From Palsa-870 sp039935415 (GTDB lineage Bacteria > Chloroflexota > Dormibacteria > Dormibacterales > Dormibacteraceae): 64,000 nt of DNA. Positions 8,378 to 18,304 of this stretch are shown piece by piece (the first letter of the stretch is position 1; each line of letters opens with the position of its first letter). The position numbers and the translations under genes were made by a program. The DNA lies in the NCBI GenBank assembly GCA_039935415.1, contig JBDTKH010000040.1, positions 1 through 64,000 of the forward strand, read 5' to 3'. The notes under the pieces are model-generated. The model did no database searches. It was not told where the DNA came from and was given only the letters and a program-made list of their open reading frames with translations.

Positions 8378-8800
8378 CTACCCGCCCTCCGCCTTCTTGG
8401 CCAGGTTGGACAGCAGGGTCCCGAACTCCTTCGAAACCTGCGGTCCGAGCATGCCGCCCATGATCGGCCCGAGCGGTCCGCGCACCTCCACCATCTGGCT
8501 GATGCTCGCCTCGCCGCCGGCCGGCTCAATCGCGCATATGAAACGAAAAGTCGTTCCAGGCACAACGCTCGTCTCGAGCGCAAAGCTGCGCCCGGACACG
8601 ACGTCGAGGAGCTTCATCTTGTGATGCTGGCCGGCGCGGGTGTTCATGATCCCAGTCGTACCGGAGACGAATCCCCCCTGCCACTCCATGGTCGAGACGT
8701 TGGGATTCCACTCTCCCCACGTGGACATGTCCGACCAGATCTTCCACACGCTGTCCGCCGAAGCGGTCGTCTTGACCGACGTCCCGTACTCCCGAGCCAT
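8378..8800 (-). CDS. SRPBCC family protein
   Basis: A 140-residue START/polyketide-cyclase fold protein with a hydrophobic ligand pocket. ASADSVWKIWSDMSTWGEWNPNVS is the characteristic N-terminal helix and loop, and the long C-terminal helix runs FGTLLSNLAKKAEGG. The ligand is unknown. It is transcribed divergently from the Hsp70-like gene at 8850. Confidence 0.85.
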   Translation of the reverse strand: MAREYGTSVKTTASADSVWKIWSDMSTWGEWNPNVSTMEWQGGFVSGTTGIMNTRAGQHHKMKLLDVVSGRSFALETSVVPGTTFRFICAIEPAGGEASISQMVEVRGPLGPIMGGMLGPQVSKEFGTLLSNLAKKAEGG

Positions 8801-8849
8801 GTCAACCCTCCTGAACTAAGACGCGCGCCGCGACATTTATAGTCCCCTT

Positions 8850-10169
8850 GTGACTCCCCCCGCCAGTCCGCTCGGCTATGGCATCGACTTCGGCACCAGC
8901 AACAGCGCCGTGTCGATCGCCTACGCCGACCGCGTCGAGGTCGTCGCCCTGGGCGCCCAACGCACCACGTCGACGCTCCCCTCGTTCATCTACCTGCATC
9001 GCGCGGGCAGGAGGTCGGCCGGCGACGGAGCCGTCAGGACGTTTCTCAAGTCCGGCCACGAGAAGACCGACTGCTGGAAATGCCCGCTCGCCCCATATGG
9101 GTGGGACACCGACTGCCGCCAGTACCGCAAGGGCGGCGGCTGCAGCGACGCGCGGCTGCTGTCCGGCGTCAAGCACGAGCTGGCGAAGCTCGGCTTCTCC
9201 GGCACCAACTCGTGGGCAATCGACTTCAGCGTCGCCTCGCTGGCCGCCGTTGTCCTGAAGCGCCTCAAGGACGAGGCCGACGCGGCGGCCGGCGCCATCG
9301 CGACGTCGGTCGTCCTCGGACACCCGGTCGTTTTCGCCGGCGCCGACCCCGACAATCGCTCCGCCTCCGAGACCGAGGCCTTCAGCAGGCTCGAGCAAGC
9401 TGCGGGCGAGGCCGGGTTCACCGAGGTGGCGTTCCTTCCAGAGCCGGCGGCCGCGGTGATCGGCGAACCCGCGCAACACGGAGTCGAGATCGCCGTCGAC
9501 TTCGGTGGCGGCACCTTCGACGTGGCGGTGCTCGACTCGCGTGGCGCCCACCCGCAGATCGCGGCCACCGCAGGCGTCGCGGTCGGCGGCGAGATCCTCG
9601 ACGGCGTGCTTTTCGAGACGATCGTGGGACCGGCGCTCGGCCTGGAGGTGCTCCCCAGCTGGCTCTTCAACGAGCTTCGCACCGCCAGCTCCGTGCGGCT
9701 GTTGATGGCCGACCCGGGCATACCGGCCATCCTCGGCCGCATTGCGGGCAGGGAGGCAGAGCTGGTGCACGCCCTGCTCTACGAAGGCCACGCATATGAC
9801 TTCTACAAGGCGATCGAGTCGGCGAAGATCGCGCTTTCCAGCTCAGACGTGACCGAGCTCCGCTTTGGGCCTCTCGGCTTGCACGTGACTCTGCGCCGCT
9901 CGGCCTTCGAGGCCATGATCCGACCCGAGCTCGACCTCGTGCGTCAGGCGATCACGCAAGCACTCGAGGAAGCGAAGGTCACCCCAGCCGAGGTCGGCCG
10001 CGTGCTCCTGACGGGCGGCTCGGCGTACATTCCGGCGTTTCGCGCGGACCTCGCGCAGCTGTTCGGCGAAGAGAGACTCGAGCAGCGCGACGCGTTCACC
10101 GCAGTCGTCCACGGCCTGGGCGTGCGCGCCCAGCAGCTGTGGGGCTCGGTCAGCATTCCGCGTGCTTGA
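8850..10169 (+). CDS. Hsp70-like ATPase with four-cysteine insert
   Basis: A 439-residue actin-fold ATPase related to YegD-type Hsp70 proteins. Phosphate-1 is YGIDFGTSNSAVS (10-22), phosphate-2 is VAVDFGGGTFDVAVLD-like (EIAVDFGGGTFDVAVLD), and the adenosine motif is VLLTGGSAYIPAF. It lacks a canonical DnaK substrate-binding domain. Between the first two motifs it carries Cys75, Cys78, Cys89 and Cys98 (C-x2-C-x10-C-x8-C) in a Gly-rich loop, which could hold a metal or act as a redox switch. The GTG at 8850 is the only suitable start. The 3' end overlaps the convergent EamA gene by 20 bp. Confidence 0.85.
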   Translation: MTPPASPLGYGIDFGTSNSAVSIAYADRVEVVALGAQRTTSTLPSFIYLHRAGRRSAGDGAVRTFLKSGHEKTDCWKCPLAPYGWDTDCRQYRKGGGCSDARLLSGVKHELAKLGFSGTNSWAIDFSVASLAAVVLKRLKDEADAAAGAIATSVVLGHPVVFAGADPDNRSASETEAFSRLEQAAGEAGFTEVAFLPEPAAAVIGEPAQHGVEIAVDFGGGTFDVAVLDSRGAHPQIAATAGVAVGGEILDGVLFETIVGPALGLEVLPSWLFNELRTASSVRLLMADPGIPAILGRIAGREAELVHALLYEGHAYDFYKAIESAKIALSSSDVTELRFGPLGLHVTLRRSAFEAMIRPELDLVRQAITQALEEAKVTPAEVGRVLLTGGSAYIPAFRADLAQLFGEERLEQRDAFTAVVHGLGVRAQQLWGSVSIPRA

Positions 10170-11160
10170 ACGCCGGCGCCACGACCACGGGCGGCGCGTT
10201 CTCCTTGGTCCAGTTGAGCACCACGATCACGCCCAGCAGCAGCACCGTCCCGACGATCTGCACCGGGTACAGCGGCTGGTTGAAACCCCACGGCGGCGGC
10301 GCCGAGGCGATAAGCGTCGCCGCGACAGGGTAGGCCAGCTCGGCGAGCGTCGCGAGGGAGGCGGGCGTTCGGGAAAGCGCGCGGTAATAAAGAAGTAGAG
10401 CGAGCAACCCAGGTACCAGTGCGATGGCGAGCAGGTTGGGGACCAGGTCGCTGAACTGGTAGTGGCTGAAGCCGGCGGTCCCGTATTGGACCAGGACGAT
10501 GACGATCAGCACGGGAAGCGCAAGGGTGAACCGAAGCGACGTCATGCTCCAGAAGCTGATCGACCCTAGCGCGAATCTTCCGAGCACGGTGCCGCTCGCC
10601 CACAACGCGGCAGCACCCAGCGCGAGCAAGCCCGCCTCGAGCCGGCCCTTCTGCAGCGCGGACACCGGCGCGGTCGGATCCTGCGCAAACACGACGAGGT
10701 AGACGGCAAAAATCGCCACCGCAGCCGCCGGCCAGAACCACGGGCGCCGCCGCTCGCCAAGGACGATCCAGGCCAGGACGATCGCGATCAGCGGTTGCGT
10801 CTGCTGTAAAACGAACGTTTCGGCGTAGATCTGATAAGAGAACGACGCGGTGAACAGGATCGTCGCCAGCGACTGCGCGCCGACCGCGATCAAGATCACC
10901 GCGAGCCAGCCGCGCGGCCCGAGCCCCCGCACCTCGTGCCAGCTTCGAATGAGCACGGGAAGGAGGAACAGTGCGACCAGGGCATCCTCGGCGACGACGA
11001 TCTGTGTCGGGCTCAGGTGCCTGATCAGCTGGTTGCGGAAGTAAGCGTCCGACGCCCACATCGTGGCCGCGACCGCGACGAGGATCACCGAATAGCGGTC
11101 GATGCTGGTGCCGCCGGCAGCCCGCACCGACGCGGCCTTTTCTGAGTTCACGCGTGCCAT
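10150..11160 (-). CDS. EamA/DMT superfamily transporter
   Basis: A 336-residue inner-membrane exporter of the drug/metabolite transporter superfamily. About ten hydrophobic helices form two EamA repeats, the second starting near GLLALGAAALWASGTVLGRF. TPASLATLAELAYPVAATLIA is the conserved end of repeat 2. Substrates of such proteins are usually amino acids or metabolites and cannot be told here. It converges on the Hsp70-like gene with a 20-bp overlap. Confidence 0.9.
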   Translation of the reverse strand: MARVNSEKAASVRAAGGTSIDRYSVILVAVAATMWASDAYFRNQLIRHLSPTQIVVAEDALVALFLLPVLIRSWHEVRGLGPRGWLAVILIAVGAQSLATILFTASFSYQIYAETFVLQQTQPLIAIVLAWIVLGERRRPWFWPAAAVAIFAVYLVVFAQDPTAPVSALQKGRLEAGLLALGAAALWASGTVLGRFALGSISFWSMTSLRFTLALPVLIVIVLVQYGTAGFSHYQFSDLVPNLLAIALVPGLLALLLYYRALSRTPASLATLAELAYPVAATLIASAPPPWGFNQPLYPVQIVGTVLLLGVIVVLNWTKENAPPVVVAPAFKHAEC

Positions 11161-11198
11161 CGCCTCACTTCAACGCCGTTTCCGGCCGACTGCTTCCC

Positions 11199-12815
11199 TC
11201 AGACCAGGGCTTCGTCTTCGACCACCGAGTGCTCGAGTTGGACCTCGGCGTGCTGCAGCACGTAAATCTCCTCTGGGCGCTCGTGGCCCTCCAGGTGGCG
11301 CTTGCCCACGCTGACGAGCCGGATATCGTCCCGCAGGATGTCCGCGACGATCGAGTAAGTCGTCTCCGAGACCAGCACCTGGTTGCCAACCGCGCGCCGT
11401 CGAAGCTTTGCGCACCTGTTGACCGCCGGTGAGCGGTAGTCGCGATCCTGCGCGTCCGCCTCGCCGGTGAGGATCGCCATCCGCACGCTGATCTGGATAC
11501 GGTCCATCCACGGTTCCGACTGGACGGCCCGCTGCGCCTCGAGCGCCGCGACCACTGCGTCGGTCGCGCGCAGGAACACCGCGAAGAAGCTGTCGCCTTC
11601 GCCTCGCTCCTTGAGGACGATCCCGCCGTTGGCTTCGATGGCGCCCGCGAGAAGCTGGTCGTGCCGTTTCATCGCGGCGTACATCTGGGCACGGCTGGTC
11701 AGCCACAGCGGGGTGGACTCGACGACGTCCGTCATCAGGAAGGTCACGATGCCGTCGGGCAGGGACGAAGCCGCGTTTACTGCGATCGACGTAGGGGGCC
11801 GCGTCGCGCGCTTGCCTTCGCCGCCCGGCCGGATGGGGGCGGCCACCACGAGATATTCGTCGACGGTGTGCGCGCGCCGGAAGAAGTGCACGTTGTACGA
11901 CGGCACGAAGGTCCAGCTCGTGAAGTCCGCCTCGACCTCGCCCTCGCGGCAGACCTCGGTGGACACCGCAAGGAGCCTGCCGACCTTGATCGTCGCCTGC
12001 GCATCGAGGCCCAAGGCCCGCGCGACCTCTTCGCTGGTCAGCCGGCGGTTTTCCTGGTCCGCGACGACAGCCAGCCGCACGGCATGCACGAAGTTCTCGA
12101 GCTCGGCCTGCGTACCGCGACATCGCTGCAGCTGCTCAACCGTCAGCATCACCTCTGCCCCCCCGGCGACGGAGCTGTTCGAGCCGTTTGAGCCGTGGGT
12201 TTCTCCGCCCTCCGGCCTCGGCCCCAACATCGCGATCACGTGCTCGTAGCTGTCCCCGATGGCGAACTCTCGCGTCGCCTGTTGATACACCTCGCCGACC
12301 GACGGCCAGGTGCCTTTCGACACAAAGTCATTCGCCACCATCTGCTCGTACAACCAGGTGGAACCGCCCAGCGCGAGGTCCAGGTTGAGCGCGACCTGGA
12401 GGAAGGCGACGGTCATGCGGTACAGCTCCTGAACGAAGGCCATGGCCCCGGTCCCCGCCACGTGGATCTCGCGGTCCAGCCCGAGCGCCGGGTTGTGCTT
12501 TGCGGCGCCGCTCGCGTAGGTGAATGCCTCGACGGCGACCAGGTCGCCGTGGTTGCGCAGCTTGATCCGTGTTTGCGAGACACGCGGTCCCGGGCCGGTG
12601 ACGTCAGGCCTGTCCGCCACGTGCACGTGGCCGCCCGGGCCCCACGCCTTCTGGATCGGTCCGCGTAGATCGGACACCAGCGAGTAGCAGCGCTGGATGA
12701 ACGCCAGCGCCTCTTTGCCCGCCTCCAACTGGTAGCGATCCTGCCGGACGGCGCGGAGGTCTTCCTCCCAGGCCGCCGTGATCGCCGACCTCAACCCAAC
12801 GATGCCTGGCTGCAC
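11199..12815 (-). CDS. Class III adenylate/guanylate cyclase domain protein
   Basis: A 538-residue soluble protein. The C-terminal third (about 360-515) is a class III cyclase homology domain: VTFLMTDVVESTPLW has the first metal Asp, GEGDSFFAVF the second, and RSPAVNRCAKLRR the dimer-interface region. Whether it makes cAMP or cGMP is not decided by sequence alone. The middle, about 225-290, has a helix-turn-helix-like stretch (LTSEEVARALGLDAQATIKVGRLL). The N-terminal 200 residues resemble nothing I recognise. No membrane segment is present. Start ATG 12815. Confidence 0.82.
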   Translation of the reverse strand: MQPGIVGLRSAITAAWEEDLRAVRQDRYQLEAGKEALAFIQRCYSLVSDLRGPIQKAWGPGGHVHVADRPDVTGPGPRVSQTRIKLRNHGDLVAVEAFTYASGAAKHNPALGLDREIHVAGTGAMAFVQELYRMTVAFLQVALNLDLALGGSTWLYEQMVANDFVSKGTWPSVGEVYQQATREFAIGDSYEHVIAMLGPRPEGGETHGSNGSNSSVAGGAEVMLTVEQLQRCRGTQAELENFVHAVRLAVVADQENRRLTSEEVARALGLDAQATIKVGRLLAVSTEVCREGEVEADFTSWTFVPSYNVHFFRRAHTVDEYLVVAAPIRPGGEGKRATRPPTSIAVNAASSLPDGIVTFLMTDVVESTPLWLTSRAQMYAAMKRHDQLLAGAIEANGGIVLKERGEGDSFFAVFLRATDAVVAALEAQRAVQSEPWMDRIQISVRMAILTGEADAQDRDYRSPAVNRCAKLRRRAVGNQVLVSETTYSIVADILRDDIRLVSVGKRHLEGHERPEEIYVLQHAEVQLEHSVVEDEALV

Positions 12816-13039
12816 GGCTCATTTTCCCTCGGCCTTGCCGAATTGAATTTGCGGGCGCCCCCAGGTACGCCCTCGTTCTACCCTCGCCGTTCCCAGCCCA
12901 GATTAGCCGACCCGGGCTCGATAGCATCCCCTATACGCCGGTTTCGGGCCCGGCCGAATTGGCGTGAATACGTGGCGGTGCGATTAAGCGTCTAATTGGG
13001 AAAGTCAGGACCCTTCCTGGCGTTATAGGAGGCTTGGGG

Positions 13040-13657
13040 ATGTCTGAGACCAGAACCATCGCGCCACCGGTGCCCGCGATCGCCAATCCTGCGGCGTTGG
13101 GACTGGCGGCATTCGCACTCACCACCTTCCTGTTGAGCGTCCACAACGCCATGGGCGTCACCAGGGAACCTTTACTGGTTTTCTTCGGCTTTGCAGTCTT
13201 CTACGGCGGCTTGGCTCAGTTCGCCGCCGGCATGTGGGAATTCAGGACCGGTAACACGTTCGGCGCCACCGCTTTTGCCACGTACGGTGCGTTCTGGATG
13301 GGCGTCGCCGCAACGGTGTTCCTCGTGCTTTGGGGCAAGCTCGCGCCGACTGACGTGACCTTCACCCTAGCCTGGATCCTGACCGCCTTCGCGATCTTCA
13401 ACACCTACATGCTCATCATCAGCGCCCGGACGCAGAGCGTTGCGGTTTTCCTGGTGTTTCTCACGCTTGAGATCACCGAAATCCTGCTGGCGTGGGGCAA
13501 CTTCAACGGCACCGCGGCGGGCAGCGGCCTGGTGTCCCTCGGCGGCTGGATGGGGATCATCACCGCGTTCGTGGCCTGGTACGCCTCGGCGGCGATCGTC
13601 GCGAACAGCGGTCGGGCCGTGCCAATGTTCCCGGTGGGCACGCCGATTTGGAAGTAA
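13040..13657 (+). CDS. Acetate uptake transporter, GPR1/FUN34/YaaH (SatP) family
   Basis: A 205-residue, six-helix succinate/acetate permease. NPAALGLAAFALTTFLLS carries the family signature NPAPLGL, and FYGGLAQFAAGMWEFRTGNTFGAT the second conserved segment. ATG 13040 follows TAGGAGG by a good distance. The acetyl-CoA synthetase gene begins 28 bp downstream, so uptake and activation of acetate are encoded together. Confidence 0.92.
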   Translation: MSETRTIAPPVPAIANPAALGLAAFALTTFLLSVHNAMGVTREPLLVFFGFAVFYGGLAQFAAGMWEFRTGNTFGATAFATYGAFWMGVAATVFLVLWGKLAPTDVTFTLAWILTAFAIFNTYMLIISARTQSVAVFLVFLTLEITEILLAWGNFNGTAAGSGLVSLGGWMGIITAFVAWYASAAIVANSGRAVPMFPVGTPIWK

Positions 13658-13684
13658 GCACGTGACACGGACCGAGGGGAAGCC

Positions 13685-15655
13685 ATGAGCGACGACCAGC
13701 ACACCGGCCACGCGATCGAGACAATGCAGGTCGAGGAGCGGCGCTACATACCGTCTCCCGAATTCAGCAAACAGGCGAACGCGCAGCCTGACATCTATGC
13801 AAAGGGGTTCGACGAGTTCTGGACCGAGGAGGCCGAACGGATCTCCTGGTTCGAGCCGTGGAAGCAGCTCTACGAGTGGAAGCCGCCCTATGCGAAGTGG
13901 TACATCGGCGGCAAGCTCAACGTTTGCTACAACTGCGTCGACCGCCACGTCGAAAGCGGCAAGAAGGACAGTGTTGCGTATTTCTGGGAGGGCGAGCCCG
14001 AGGACGATCGCAAACAGATCACCTTCGGCGACCTCCAGCACGAGGTCGTCCGTTTCGCGAATGGCCTGAAGAAGTTGGGTGTCAAGAAAGGCACCCACAT
14101 CGGAATCTACATGGGCATGATCCCGGAGCTTCCGGTGGCCATGCTCGCCTGCACGCGCATCGGCGCGCCGTTCACGGTTGTGTTCGGTGGGTTCAGCGGC
14201 GAATCCCTCTCCGGCCGCATGAACGACATGCAATGCGAGCTGCTCATCACACAGGACGAGGGCTGGCGTCGCGGCAGTCGCGTCCCGCTGAAGGCGAACG
14301 CCGACGCTGGCATGGACGCGGCGCCGACGGTCAAGAAATGCCTGGTGGTCAAGCGAACGGGTGGCGACATCCAGATGAAGGAGGGCCGCGACGTCTGGGC
14401 TCACGATGTCTTGAAGAGCATGAGCGACGATCCGAAGTCCTGCCCATGCGAGCCGATGGACTCGGAGGATCTCCTCTACCTGCTATACACCAGCGGCACG
14501 ACGGCCAGGCCCAAGGGCATCATCCACACCACGGCCGGGTACCTGGTCGGCGTGGCGACCACCCATCACTACATCTTCGACGTCAAGCCCAACTCTATTT
14601 TCTGGTGCGCCGCGGACATCGGCTGGGTCACAGGGCACAGCTACATAGTCTTCGGTCCGCTCGCCAACGGAACCACGGGCATCATCTATGAGGGCACGCC
14701 CGACTTCCCGGACATGGACCGCTGGTGGAAGATCGTCGAGCGCTACAAGCCGGACATCCTGTACACGGCGCCGACGACCATAAGGACGCACATGAAGTGG
14801 GGCCCGGAGTACGCGGCGAAACATGACCTCAGCTCGCTCCGCCTGCTCGGCACGGTGGGCGAGCCGATCAACCCCGAGGCCTGGGTCTGGTATCGCGAGC
14901 ACATCGGTGGCAACCGCACGCCGGTGGTCGACACGTGGTGGCAGACCGAGACGGGGATGATCCTCATCACCCCCTTGCCAGGCATCACGACGTTGAAGCC
15001 GGGCTCAGCTACGAAGGCGTTCCCGACCATCGACGCGGCGGTCTACGACAACCAGGGCAAGGAGGTGGGGCCTGGAGGCGGGGGCTATCTCGTCATCCGC
15101 AAGCCGTGGCCGGCCATGCTGCGCGGCATCTACGGCGACCCGGACCGGTATCAAAAGACTTACTGGGACCGCTGGAAGGACACCTACTTTGTGGGCGACG
15201 GAGCGCGCATCGACGAGGACGGGGACTTCTGGCTCCTGGGCCGCATCGACGACGTGATGAACGTCTCCGGCCATCGCATCTCGACGATCGAGATCGAGAG
15301 CGCGCTGGTCAGCCACCCGTCGGTGGCCGAGGCGGCCGTCGCGGGTCGCAACGACGCACAGACGGGACAGGCGATCGTCGCCTTCGTCACTCTCAAAGGT
15401 GGACAGGAGGGCTCGCCACAGATGATGCGCGAGCTGCGCGACCACGTCGGCAAGGTGATCGGCAAGTTCGCGGCGCCGGCCAACATCGTATTCACGCCTG
15501 AGCTGCCGAAAACACGCTCGGGCAAGATCATGCGCCGACTCCTCCGCGACGTCTCAGAAAACCGGCCTCTGGGCGACACAACAACGCTGGCCGACCCAGC
15601 AGTGGTGGCAGAAATCGCCCGCCGCGGCAAAGAAGAAGCAACTAAGGAAGACTGA
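13685..15655 (+). CDS. acsA: Acetyl-CoA synthetase (AMP-forming)
   Basis: A 656-residue enzyme that converts acetate, ATP and CoA to acetyl-CoA through acetyl-AMP. YTSGTTARPKGI is the P-loop-like motif. DTWWQTETG and WLLGRIDDVMNVSGHR are the adenylation motifs, and PKTRSGKIMRR holds the catalytic and acetylation-sensitive Lys614. Length is normal for Acs. ATG 13685 follows GAGGGGAAG. It follows the acetate permease gene by 27 bp. A hairpin repeat at 15679-15702 follows the stop. Confidence 0.95.
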   Translation: MSDDQHTGHAIETMQVEERRYIPSPEFSKQANAQPDIYAKGFDEFWTEEAERISWFEPWKQLYEWKPPYAKWYIGGKLNVCYNCVDRHVESGKKDSVAYFWEGEPEDDRKQITFGDLQHEVVRFANGLKKLGVKKGTHIGIYMGMIPELPVAMLACTRIGAPFTVVFGGFSGESLSGRMNDMQCELLITQDEGWRRGSRVPLKANADAGMDAAPTVKKCLVVKRTGGDIQMKEGRDVWAHDVLKSMSDDPKSCPCEPMDSEDLLYLLYTSGTTARPKGIIHTTAGYLVGVATTHHYIFDVKPNSIFWCAADIGWVTGHSYIVFGPLANGTTGIIYEGTPDFPDMDRWWKIVERYKPDILYTAPTTIRTHMKWGPEYAAKHDLSSLRLLGTVGEPINPEAWVWYREHIGGNRTPVVDTWWQTETGMILITPLPGITTLKPGSATKAFPTIDAAVYDNQGKEVGPGGGGYLVIRKPWPAMLRGIYGDPDRYQKTYWDRWKDTYFVGDGARIDEDGDFWLLGRIDDVMNVSGHRISTIEIESALVSHPSVAEAAVAGRNDAQTGQAIVAFVTLKGGQEGSPQMMRELRDHVGKVIGKFAAPANIVFTPELPKTRSGKIMRRLLRDVSENRPLGDTTTLADPAVVAEIARRGKEEATKED

Positions 15656-15678
15656 GGAGAGCGCGCCGGAGGTGAATG

Positions 15679-15702
15679 CCCTCTCCCGAGACCGGGAGAG
15701 GG
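15679..15702. repeat. REP-like hairpin, copy 1
   Basis: CCCTCTCCCG (15679-15688) and CGGGAGAGGG (15693-15702) form a perfect 10-bp stem with a 4-nt loop, followed by TTGGGGAGAG. A close relative lies at 18635-18657, so this is a dispersed palindromic repeat. It may also end acsA transcripts, but no T-run follows. Confidence 0.7.
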
Positions 15703-15748
15703 TTGGGGAGAGTACGGGAACCCTAGGCGGCTTTAAGCTTCCCCACGC

Positions 15749-18304
15749 ATGAAATTCAACCCGGCGGTGCAGGCCCCCACTCGAAAAGACAGAAGGGGAA
15801 GTTCAGTCGTCCCGCAGCCCGCCCGGCGGGTTCTGAGCCGCGGTCGCCAGGTGCGCAGCATCCTGAACGTGGCGGCGGCCTTCATCGTCTCGGCGGCAGT
15901 CATCTACGCCTCCTTCCTTGGTGTGGGGCCGCTGCCCGCCCTCGGCCCGGCGTTCAACCCGGTCACCGGAGCCTGGACGATGGCCGGCGACGCGGTCGTG
16001 AGCGACCAGACGCTCCACCTTGCAGGCTTGCACAAGCCGGTCCGGGTGACGGTCGAGAAAGATGGGACTGCACATGTGGTCGCACAGACCGACCACGACC
16101 TCTTCCTGGCGGTGGGTTACACGCACGCGAAGTTCCGACTCTTCCAGATGGATCTCCTGCGCCGCCAGGGCGAGGGTCGCCTCGCCGAGGTTTTCGGCAA
16201 GGCCGCAGTGGACAGCGACAAATTCGAGCTGCAGCTGGGCCTGGTGCGCACCGCTCAATCCGAGTGGGCCGCGCTGCCCGCCGACAGCCCTTCGCATTTG
16301 GCTATCACGGCATACGCACAGGGAGTCAACGATCGAATCGCCGAAGCCGAGAGTCAGCACCAGCTCCCGGCGATGTTCACGCTCGTCGGCTATCAGCCCA
16401 AGCCGTGGACGCCCATCGACTCGCTGATCGTCAAAGGCGACATGACGCAAACGCTGAACTTCACCGACACGCCCCTCGTCATGGAGCTGCTCGACAACAC
16501 TCTTGGCCCAGAGCTGACCACTAAGTGGTTTCCTGTTCTTCCGCCCAACCCGCAGTCCCCCTACGATCCGGGGCCATATTCCGCTCCGACCATCGCGCCC
16601 ATCGAGACGATGCGCCAGGTCACTGGTGCCGAGGCCGAGACGGCGAGCGCGCTATATCAGCGGCTGTCGGCGTTGCCGGCCGGCCTCATCGCGACCGGCG
16701 GCGCGAGCAACAACTGGGCGGTGGCGAGTGCAAAAAGCGTCAGCGGCGGCGCGCTGATGGCCGGCGACCCGCACCTGCACCTGACGCTGCCCGCGATCTG
16801 GTTCCAGATCACCGAAGACTCGCCCGGCTTCCACACCAGCGGCGTGGGCATCCCGGGCACGCCTGTGGTGCTGATCGGCCACAACCAGCACATCTCGTGG
16901 AGCCTGACCGACGCGCAGAACCAGCAGACGTTCTTCTATGAAGAACGGGAGGACGCCGCCCACCCCGACCAGTACTTCTGGAACGGTGCCTGGAAGACGT
17001 ACACGACGGTCGCCTACGACATCCCGGTGCTGGGCCAGCAGACGCAGCACCTCACTGTCAAGCTCAGCGTGCATGGACCGGTGATCAGCGAGCGTGGCCT
17101 CACCACATCCGTGTGGTGGGCCGGCGACCTGCCGTCGCAGGACCTCGACGTGCTGATGCGAGTCGGCCAGGCGAGCGACTGGCAGGAATTCCGTGACGCG
17201 CTGCGCGGCTGGCTCTCGCCGACTCACAACTTTGTCTATGCCGACGACAAAGGCAATATAGGTCTCATCTCCGCTGGCTACTTTCCGCTGGTCGCGAAGG
17301 GCCAACCCTGGCTGCCCATGCCGGGTACTGGCGAGTACGACATCACGGGGACGATCCCATACGACGCCATCCCGCAGGCCTACGACCCGCCCGACGACAT
17401 CATCTGGTCCGCGAACCAGCGCCAGGTCACCGCGGACTACCCGTACTACATCGGCACCGCATCGAACTTCTTCAAGCCGGGCTACCGCGCCAACGAGATC
17501 CACCGCGTGCTGAGCCGGCCCGGCAAGCTGAGCGCCGCCGACATGGCTGCGCTGCAGACAGACACGCGTGATTACCTTGCGTCCGAGATCGTCCCGATCC
17601 TCCTACACGCCATACCGAGCTCGCCGGCCAAGGACCTCCTGGCGACCTGGGACTACAGGATGGAGACCGACTCCGCCGCGGCGACGATCTGGTGGAACTT
17701 CTGGCAGGCGTACCTCGCACAGACCTTCGACCCGTACTGGAAGTCACGCAGAGTGAAGGTGGACCGATCCGAGGTGAACGACGCGCTTGGGCAGGACCTC
17801 GAGGCGTGGACGCTGGCGGGCATCGCGCCCTGCCCGGCGACCGCCTGTGCTTCAACCGTCGACTGCTTCGCCCCGCCTTGCTCGTCAGCGGAGCTGGACG
17901 CCGACCTGACGAAGGCATTGGATGCCTCAGTCAAGACCCTGACCTCGCAGCTCGGCCCCGATCCGACGAAATGGACATGGGGCCGGGTGCACACGCGGGT
18001 GCTCGAGAACCTGGCCCAGATCGACGGGTTGAACTACGGCCCCAGGCCCGATCGGGGCGACGCCAATACGCCACTTGCGGCTCCGGGTTTCCCGTCCGCG
18101 CACGGACCAAGCTGGCGCATGGTCGTCGACTGGGGCGCCGGTACGTTCCAGGGCATCTATCCGGGAGGCCAGAGCGAGAATCCGGCCTCAGCGTGGTACA
18201 CAGACCGCGCGGCCACCTGGTTCAAGGGCGGATACGCGCCCATGCTGACGGCCGACGAGGCCTCCTCGGCCTCCGGCGCGAAGGCGTGGAGCCTGCAGCC
18301 TTGA
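15749..18304 (+). CDS. Penicillin acylase family protein
   Basis: An 851-residue Ntn-hydrolase precursor. A hydrophobic segment at about 40-60 (ILNVAAAFIVSAAVIYASFLGV) acts as signal or membrane anchor. The alpha part includes LFLAVGYTHAKFRLFQMDLLRRQGEGRLAE. Autocleavage is expected before Ser320 in GGASNNWAV, giving the N-terminal Ser nucleophile of the beta chain. HNQHISWSLTDA and HGPVIS are further family motifs. Natural substrates are probably N-acyl compounds such as acyl-homoserine lactones or amides. Its stop overlaps a TTG start of the next membrane ORF. Confidence 0.92.
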   Translation: MKFNPAVQAPTRKDRRGSSVVPQPARRVLSRGRQVRSILNVAAAFIVSAAVIYASFLGVGPLPALGPAFNPVTGAWTMAGDAVVSDQTLHLAGLHKPVRVTVEKDGTAHVVAQTDHDLFLAVGYTHAKFRLFQMDLLRRQGEGRLAEVFGKAAVDSDKFELQLGLVRTAQSEWAALPADSPSHLAITAYAQGVNDRIAEAESQHQLPAMFTLVGYQPKPWTPIDSLIVKGDMTQTLNFTDTPLVMELLDNTLGPELTTKWFPVLPPNPQSPYDPGPYSAPTIAPIETMRQVTGAEAETASALYQRLSALPAGLIATGGASNNWAVASAKSVSGGALMAGDPHLHLTLPAIWFQITEDSPGFHTSGVGIPGTPVVLIGHNQHISWSLTDAQNQQTFFYEEREDAAHPDQYFWNGAWKTYTTVAYDIPVLGQQTQHLTVKLSVHGPVISERGLTTSVWWAGDLPSQDLDVLMRVGQASDWQEFRDALRGWLSPTHNFVYADDKGNIGLISAGYFPLVAKGQPWLPMPGTGEYDITGTIPYDAIPQAYDPPDDIIWSANQRQVTADYPYYIGTASNFFKPGYRANEIHRVLSRPGKLSAADMAALQTDTRDYLASEIVPILLHAIPSSPAKDLLATWDYRMETDSAAATIWWNFWQAYLAQTFDPYWKSRRVKVDRSEVNDALGQDLEAWTLAGIAPCPATACASTVDCFAPPCSSAELDADLTKALDASVKTLTSQLGPDPTKWTWGRVHTRVLENLAQIDGLNYGPRPDRGDANTPLAAPGFPSAHGPSWRMVVDWGAGTFQGIYPGGQSENPASAWYTDRAATWFKGGYAPMLTADEASSASGAKAWSLQP

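Noticed and set aside
16652..17503. 283-residue minus-strand ORF
   Set aside because: It is a shadow of the penicillin acylase gene with no recognisable motif.
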